A DNA stretch of 64,000 bases from an uncultured Lachnospiraceae bacterium. Lineage in GTDB: Bacteria; Bacillota; Clostridia; Lachnospirales; Lachnospiraceae. Shown here one piece after another: positions 61,101 through 64,000 of the stretch. The stretch is from positions 34,245 through 98,244 of the forward strand of contig CAJULG010000010.1 of NCBI GenBank assembly GCA_910587045.1. The letters are read 5' to 3'. A program made the translations under genes and the position numbers. Within the stretch, counting starts at the first letter, position 1; each line of letters begins with the position of its first letter. A model generated the notes under the pieces. The model was given only the letters and a program-made list of their open reading frames with translations, was not told the DNA's origin and did no database searches.

Positions 61101-64000
61101 CCTGGCAAATGAAGGCAGCTCCGAATTCTATAATATAAAAACAACCTTTGGCGGCTCCGGATCCAGAAGGTATTACCGGGTGGAGCCGGGTACCAATGCA
61201 GCATTGCCGTTAATGTCGGATGGTGATTATATATCGGTTCCGTGTCTGGCTCCCGGCGAGAGTATCAGCGGTTGTTTTAAAACCGGGCTTCCGGTAAGGC
61301 CGCATGGAGATGCGTATCAGTATTATCTGGAGCTGGTTGGTATACAGACAAACATCCTGCAGGGAAAGAACCTTGGAGTAGAGGTAAGGGTAAGTCCTGT
61401 TGCGTCTCATATTAATATTCCGAAGGTGATCTATCGGGAGATCGACCCGGAACAGCTGGCAGCAGATCCGGTGGATACCTGGAGCGGCGCTTATCTGGAG
61501 CAGCGGGAAATCTGTTCTACGGGTGAGGATGCATCCTTTCACCTGACGATGCAGTATAACTCCAGACATACGGAGGAATGCGGCGAGTTTGGTTACGGAT
61601 GGGTTCACAACTATGAATCCAGGATCGTGGATATGCAGGATGGCACGCTGCGTTATTATACAGCGCCGAATGCTTATTATACATTTATGACGGATCATCT
61701 GGAGGAACAGGAGCCATGGAGCGTTGATGAGGAGGGCTATTATGTATTAGATCCATCGAAGCTTAAGCCGGAGCAGACCTATACCTGTTATTCTGATTCG
61801 GATTTAGAACTGGAACGGACGGCAGACTACACGTATATTTTGAAGGATGCCCTGGGTACGACCTATACCTTCTCCCGGGAAGGCGATATGACCGGTCTGA
61901 CCAATATAGAAGGCAGAAGCATCCGCATTCAGCGGGAGGCAGGGCAGGTAGTGATCACGGATGAAGCCAGTGGCAGAAGCATTACCTGCAATCTGAATGA
62001 GAATGGTCTGGTAGCATCTGTCCTTGACAGTGCAGGAGGCTGTTCCCGTTTCTATTACGATGATGGCAACCGGCTGCGTGTTTACGAAAATGCGCTTGGT
62101 GAGCGGATCTATTATACCTATGATGACAACAGCCGGATCCTGAGCGCTTCCTATCAAAACGGTACTGCCTACATGACCAATACATATGATGCAGAGGGAA
62201 GGGTACTGACCCAGGACGATGGACTGGCAGAAACACCCCTTACCTTCTTCGAGTATGCGGAAAATGAGGAAACCGGACATACCACCACCCGTGTAACGAA
62301 CCGGCTGGGCGGTACTGCGATCACTGAGTATGATGCATATGGAAATAAATTAAAGGAGACCAATGAGGCCGGACAGAGTGTGATCCATACCTATGATGAG
62401 GATGGAAATGAGCTTACCATTAAGGATGCCAACGGGAATATGAAGCAGTGTACCTATGATGACCGGAATCATCTTACCAGTGTAGCAGAAGCCTATGGAA
62501 CTGTGACCAGAATGGAGTATAACGGGGATGGTCAGATGGTATCCTCCAGCAACAGCAACGGAGAACAGATCCGGATCACCTATAATGACCGGAGACAGAT
62601 TACGTCTACGACAGACCAGAACGGAAACCGGACCACCTATACCTATGATGGAAGTGGTCATGTATTGACAGAGAGCAACAAAGCAGGAACCATCACCTAT
62701 GAATACAGCAATGGAGATGCGGTCAGGAGTACGGACCGCAGAGGAACTGTAACCACCAGCCAGTATGACGCGGCCGGACGACTGTTATCTGTCCGGGATG
62801 ACTATGGTGTACTGCAATCCTGTACCTATGATGCATTGGGGCGGGTGACCAGTAAGACAAATGCATCCGGCGGTGTTACCGGTTATACGTATGATATCTT
62901 TGGGAATGTAAAGACCATTACCGATCCAGATGGCGGTGTGACCCGATATGAATATAATTCGATCGGTCAGCTTACCCGGATCAACAATCCGGACGGCAGT
63001 GTGCTAAATTATACCATAAACAGCGAAGGCTGGATCACTGCCATGACCGACAGCCTGGGACGGACGAAACGATATGAATATGATGCAGTAGGAAATGTAA
63101 CTGCAGAAATGGATGCGGAAGGAAATCGCACGGAATACACCTATGATGGAGGGGGAAACGTACTCTCCCGGATCGATCCGCAGGGAGCGGTTACCACATA
63201 CAGCTATTATCCGAACGGGAAGCTGGCTAAGCAGACAGATGAAAAAGGGACAGAAACCATCTATACCTATGATCCGAGCTGGCGTACCAGCAGTATTACC
63301 TCTGACAGCGGAGCCGCAGTCAGCTATGAATATGACCCGAGAGGAAACCTGACAGCGGAGATTGACGCTCTTGGCAGCCGGACCGAATATACCTATGATG
63401 AGCAGGGAAATGTACTGTCAGTCAAGGATCCGATGGGTGCAGTGACCCGATATGAATATGACGGAAACAATAATGTAATCCGGCAGACGGACGCCCTTGG
63501 AAATCAGACTGCCTACACCTACGATGGCAGGAACCGTCTGACCCGGGTCACCCGTGCAGACGGCAGTACCATCACCCTGGAATACGACGCCGGCAACAAC
63601 ATCATAACGGCCACAGACCCTGCCGGCAATACCACCGGCTACGAATACGACAGCCAGAACCGCTGTACCCGTATCGTGGACGGTTATGGAACGACTATTG
63701 AAGCAACCACCTATAACTATGCAGGAAAGCCGGTTACCGTGGCAGACGCCCTGGGCAACATCACCTATACCAGCTATGACACCGAAGGACAGGCCACCAG
63801 CATGACCCAGACCAGCGGAGAAGAAGAACAGGCAGCGTCCTACACCTATGATCAGCTGGGCAGAATCACCCGCACGATCGACAGCATGGGGAATCCGGTC
63901 GGCATCACCTATGATGCCCTGGGCAACATCACCGGCGTCACCGATGCGAAAGGAGGCACCACCACCTACGAATACGACACCTCCGGCAACCTCACTGCAG
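52087..64000 (+). CDS. Giant secreted RHS/YD-repeat surface protein (3' end beyond window)
   Basis: Open in one frame from ATG 52087 (GGAAGGAGG, 9 nt upstream) to the last base, at least 3,971 codons. By residue: signal peptide 1-43 (basic start, hydrophobic core, end VYGAEA); acidic linker to about 85; a beta-rich region about 90-1045 with four copies of a strand motif like LNGHTLTVRG; alternating fibronectin-III and Ig-like modules about 1050-2585 (FN3 units show W...Y..YRDG; about 9-10 FN3 and 6 Ig-like by eye); a PKD domain about 2588-2672 (FHWDFGDGTEGTG); a carboxypeptidase-regulatory-like domain about 2679-2765; Gly/Ser and Glu linkers about 2819-2865; a beta domain; an RHS entry domain (DUF6531-like, DPVDTWSGAYLEQ) at about 3127; about 29 YD repeats from about 3319 on. 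RHS repeats are known to form hollow shells around a C-terminal effector or to mediate surface contact. Codon use changes at about 63,490. Whether a toxin, protease or anchor follows is unknown. Confidence 0.93.
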   Translation, partial: MRKRNRKQTGRRCLALLLSILILFQSVDLSGISGLIPVYGAEAGNTEEETTQNSDATEEVQPTQTSGTVEEGEITQVSDGAEEEAPHQWSTEDKPLSCEGGVYEGDLRISDPSYLTEDLIVEGSLSLYQDLYLNGHTLTVRGKMEHYHGTLELAGNMEVEQGFTSYGGTICFEEGSLLCNDYLYMKSGQPGIRMKHENDHLAVAGSIYINSGIDCHLELQKGSLELKGDYLEMQSSQSGEGNFQGSGIQAGEEFRMVLTGEGSQMLDIESEDSCIPNIEMQGDAPRRLYLAKRNTIVNYNEELCEIYEGVYRLTQEHYDFERRQYTRSGNYYYDIVYLESGAFESHSYYMNVYGDFYQNGTVTIKDYLWRVYGNYGVQSLMKENDEIVTAPSEGSLRIASGNYLNVYGDLTMESLQDQTGMLERGGLNLYGSLYQRGEGISNFVPEEGFRIEFFENKDGKANCVDFQDTEHNWLPELRGQNIELQSEVRLKGNCYATMTGVAQVSGEDLLNLTIPSATLHVKGDVQLQRDFMMGNTNLIMDGAVDLNGHRMICGSLTFPDNCDGYLIMEHPDSQLEVYGDFYTGSLHACDSMNQGTISVYGNLTQKNNGTPDNLVTGEGLQLYFKGNNGIQWISFDSPESQLYNVEIRNGLNGHVRFSTDVNIVNLTDASHTLLQPAEGTVGYTLTEDTVIDGNLWLIDGCLDLNGHNLTVKGNLYAEAGTIAVQNGYLTVEGDMRIQGYREVNGTEYFSTGSGVFTMGEQGCITIGGSLYEQYSNNLLRSIPAGRVELAGDLYSYSDSFSLGVNCALILNGSEEQQINSQKGTLGIGILDIQNRKRVQFNGAVQVNTTLSDSGCPKEGVLQVRELSVLPAEYNGDILVPYNSNLSDGKLSQDTVVHGTIKLENHSDLNGFTLKADLVEVNKYLTIAGGSLICDTLHMNAAIYMYREADTVDVRDMYVNLTSRDTGMKDGTLYIRGSFVEETPNMNIFHPTENHKTVLCLADDHNGTPVIRFHIPDSRFHILQLEQQLSEYDCSRTPYTIADTTLGAYGDTEPPTEPVNVNASDVTYSAITLSWDAASDNDQILKYNIFQDGELVGSTGQSSYRIYDLVQNQTCVFQVQAVDLSGNQSVPAELVVTTKEDTTPPGKVTEFRYSADLSATRIPLSWKQSTDDGKLVHYNLYRDGVLLQEVTDTSYIDTSVVEGTRYTYSIEAEDWAGNVSALTTLEVAAVDPPSKVTVRASSRQGAITLNWSGDDRNVQKYAVEFYQGSKRLFTDWVFTNADHAYSYTYVIGGSSDNYICKVIPQSRYGQSGPVTSLTVRKQADLEPPVIESVLSSRDLAVMNDSNRIKVTARDNCGIQDIQLAYAEEGSDTWTELSGRLTTEGYEDKKWYKEVIWNPEGLRGYYTLQITVTDTNQNKTVDTRTVAVNCTGVGPAVITETVPGYSDIQVTWQCEEADQVKYYQVELLTDGSVWKSRTTKNTSYLMTELYPDRDYTVRVVPYGQDGIRGHASEAVPVHTLPDTERPRITSLTPSGYYAGNEIRLTVAARDDVAPERCEIYSSRDGMEWKELDTKTVSGITVTKKYSYDVRTADLEEGSYYIKAIVYDYCGNASEEVIQEFEIDHTPPLAPVGLTGALVNGKTVISWEAADEEHVACYVVFRKREGIDYDSNMGQVSGTTYSDGKIEPEYLYQYYIKTVDLAGNYSGPSELYTISTHEDTEPPTAPANLRCNGRTGSSVQLAWNLSTDNIRLAEYRIYRDGKQVAVTNQSNYHDKELAAGQFYTYTVTAVDWKGNESQVSNEITTSTILPVIQNIRPEEYATLGTETAQISYMYPWYTLHGTYQEIVEYSNDGMTWVKIKSSPGNNSGLPSVAIWDLSDLTDGAYLVRIRVIDPEQNEASVTRTYYIDREPAAPVRELHVTEEQQAVYLYWDKSISADLAGYELYRRADGEDTWTLIADLEKNITTYTDRTVTEEFRYQYGILAYDSYHQSGEQTESEWIRVSQDEMAPEVVSLLPQDQVLSGTAVLTAEAKDNRSVYQIWGEYYEAKTGGWVHIDTVEAEEGTGVLTWNTIGLHGRYKVRILANDHAGNTTGQPYEQYFDVDNRGIAKIQNLQGSAAMNSIVLTWDEVTEDDFSHFVIEQLVGENYVQIGTSEVVLGYQIDHLDPETTYTFRVVGYDLAGNRGEASDPVSVMTGKDTLAPTVSGIYTTDHGVRYHDQMPLCITASDNIGLQTVRLEYSVDGIAWKQIKDFDGNGDRELSRTCSFALTDIPEGILYIRGLAEDISGNQNAEDQFVAEFLVDHTPPEQVSGVRWKEENGIPVLTWNPTADSDVARYQIQIQDTNGTITEEKCTSLYFEHRKAVSGEVYTYRVCAVDRAGNTGAFSTAITGIRSDDDQLPQIHSLSPSGNKPICGTVTLSAMAEDNTAIREVSFYYLEAASGDTQYHLIETVDAKKENGVVTCKWDTTACTDGNYRIRVQATDLAGNQSQWFTADYRIDNTPPERGVLLGMPGNYCCNLDWSTPEIVSEPLTYALYRRTAEQTEFQRIYEGSDRSYTDRDVTPEQIYGYKLRTIDVAGNYTDTYVSYVRPNDIDDIAPNAFITADSVTVEGYEIVLDGIQSSDNRGIRSFHWDFGDGTEGTGAKVKHIYEKKGSYTVTLTVTDRSGNTGQDTAVVKVLQNGTTGSLMITVVDTNGNLLPNTCVYAHTSDEENDSFITDEYGQCRILAEPGTYKIALFKNGYVALEEEVTIHLFEEKAQTFVLAKGDSVSGELTVRELTFDEIVAAGIDISAPENQHIFAVETVMIFEERERVCVDIYNGDGICVSGGSSGGGGGSGGGSASKPIVIQPPRENKDPEEEEEGEEVEEVLPSVIQLHVSQQISWLKEMYEAKLVIYNNAGSSSLTFEDNMVELQLPKGISLAKTSTPQFLSQSMETVRGGQNQQAIWYLKGDTPGKYRLHATFDGTFMPFNQPVSAEFESNDFVVEGGKGLVLTISPEMTGELGEMYYIYYTLANEGSSEFYNIKTTFGGSGSRRYYRVEPGTNAALPLMSDGDYISVPCLAPGESISGCFKTGLPVRPHGDAYQYYLELVGIQTNILQGKNLGVEVRVSPVASHINIPKVIYREIDPEQLAADPVDTWSGAYLEQREICSTGEDASFHLTMQYNSRHTEECGEFGYGWVHNYESRIVDMQDGTLRYYTAPNAYYTFMTDHLEEQEPWSVDEEGYYVLDPSKLKPEQTYTCYSDSDLELERTADYTYILKDALGTTYTFSREGDMTGLTNIEGRSIRIQREAGQVVITDEASGRSITCNLNENGLVASVLDSAGGCSRFYYDDGNRLRVYENALGERIYYTYDDNSRILSASYQNGTAYMTNTYDAEGRVLTQDDGLAETPLTFFEYAENEETGHTTTRVTNRLGGTAITEYDAYGNKLKETNEAGQSVIHTYDEDGNELTIKDANGNMKQCTYDDRNHLTSVAEAYGTVTRMEYNGDGQMVSSSNSNGEQIRITYNDRRQITSTTDQNGNRTTYTYDGSGHVLTESNKAGTITYEYSNGDAVRSTDRRGTVTTSQYDAAGRLLSVRDDYGVLQSCTYDALGRVTSKTNASGGVTGYTYDIFGNVKTITDPDGGVTRYEYNSIGQLTRINNPDGSVLNYTINSEGWITAMTDSLGRTKRYEYDAVGNVTAEMDAEGNRTEYTYDGGGNVLSRIDPQGAVTTYSYYPNGKLAKQTDEKGTETIYTYDPSWRTSSITSDSGAAVSYEYDPRGNLTAEIDALGSRTEYTYDEQGNVLSVKDPMGAVTRYEYDGNNNVIRQTDALGNQTAYTYDGRNRLTRVTRADGSTITLEYDAGNNIITATDPAGNTTGYEYDSQNRCTRIVDGYGTTIEATTYNYAGKPVTVADALGNITYTSYDTEGQATSMTQTSGEEEQAASYTYDQLGRITRTIDSMGNPVGITYDALGNITGVTDAKGGTTTYEYDTSGNLTA

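Noticed and set aside
52712..62661. Several long minus-strand frames (up to 344 codons)
   Set aside because: They lie wholly inside the giant + strand gene, lack ribosome sites, and give low-complexity His/Ile/Arg-rich peptides typical of antisense to YD and FN3 repeats.

Overview
The window looks like a chromosomal segment of a low-to-moderate GC Firmicute of the class Clostridia, most probably Lachnospiraceae. The evidence is FabK as the enoyl-ACP reductase, a FabT-like MarR regulator inside the fatty-acid operon, a Bce-type peptide-resistance module, DUF1836, YjfB, YerC and DUF3169 family genes, AGGAGG-type ribosome sites and TTGACA/TATAAT promoters. I see no phage, insertion sequence, rRNA operon or CRISPR array. 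The species is inferred from gene content only.

Layout. 1-2.6 kb: the 3' end of an S8 (subtilisin-like) protease gene, a 92-bp tandem repeat array whose units carry extended -10 promoter boxes, a hypothetical gene, and a hemerythrin gene with a CheX-like tail. 2.9-7.6 kb: an FNT anion channel, a metallo-beta-lactamase-fold hydrolase, and on the minus strand an acyl-CoA ligase followed by a stand-alone FabF paralogue. 7.9-16.2 kb: type II fatty-acid synthesis (acpP, accD, accA, fabK, fabD, fabG, fabF, fabZ, fabT-like, fabH); accB and accC are not here. 16.2-21.0 kb: a Bce-type two-component system and ABC transporter starting 17 bp after fabH. 21.1-27.4 kb: serS, an EAL phosphodiesterase with a degenerate GGDEF domain, a YhfC-type membrane protein, tRNA-Gly(GCC), mgtE and a MIF-like tautomerase.

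27.4-41.1 kb: pyrimidine synthesis genes (pyrC; pyrF-pyrK-pyrD; pyrE) interspersed with an auto-regulated XRE/DUF3169 pair, a CPBP protease homologue, an M19 dipeptidase, a class I glutamine amidotransferase, a processive family-2 glycosyltransferase, small membrane proteins (one of only 50 aa), VanZ-like and M29 aminopeptidase genes. 41.2-49.7 kb: an orphan solute-binding lipoprotein, purE, an orphan GHKL sensor kinase, purC, a cytoplasmic alpha-amylase with a YerC regulator, DUF1836, metF and YjfB. 49.9-64 kb is the cell-surface region: a secreted SH3/NlpC-P60 hydrolase, a short membrane-anchored protein carrying two YD (RHS) repeats, and, overlapping it by 17 bp, an uninterrupted reading frame of at least 3,971 codons that runs off the window.

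The last gene is the most remarkable item. It encodes a secreted RHS/YD-repeat protein with a long beta-rich N-terminal region, alternating fibronectin-III and Ig-like modules, a PKD domain and about 29 YD repeats by eye. Its codon use changes abruptly within the last 500 bases. Together with its small membrane-anchored YD partner it is the best candidate here for an undescribed surface system. Its C-terminal end, which would decide its function, lies beyond the window.
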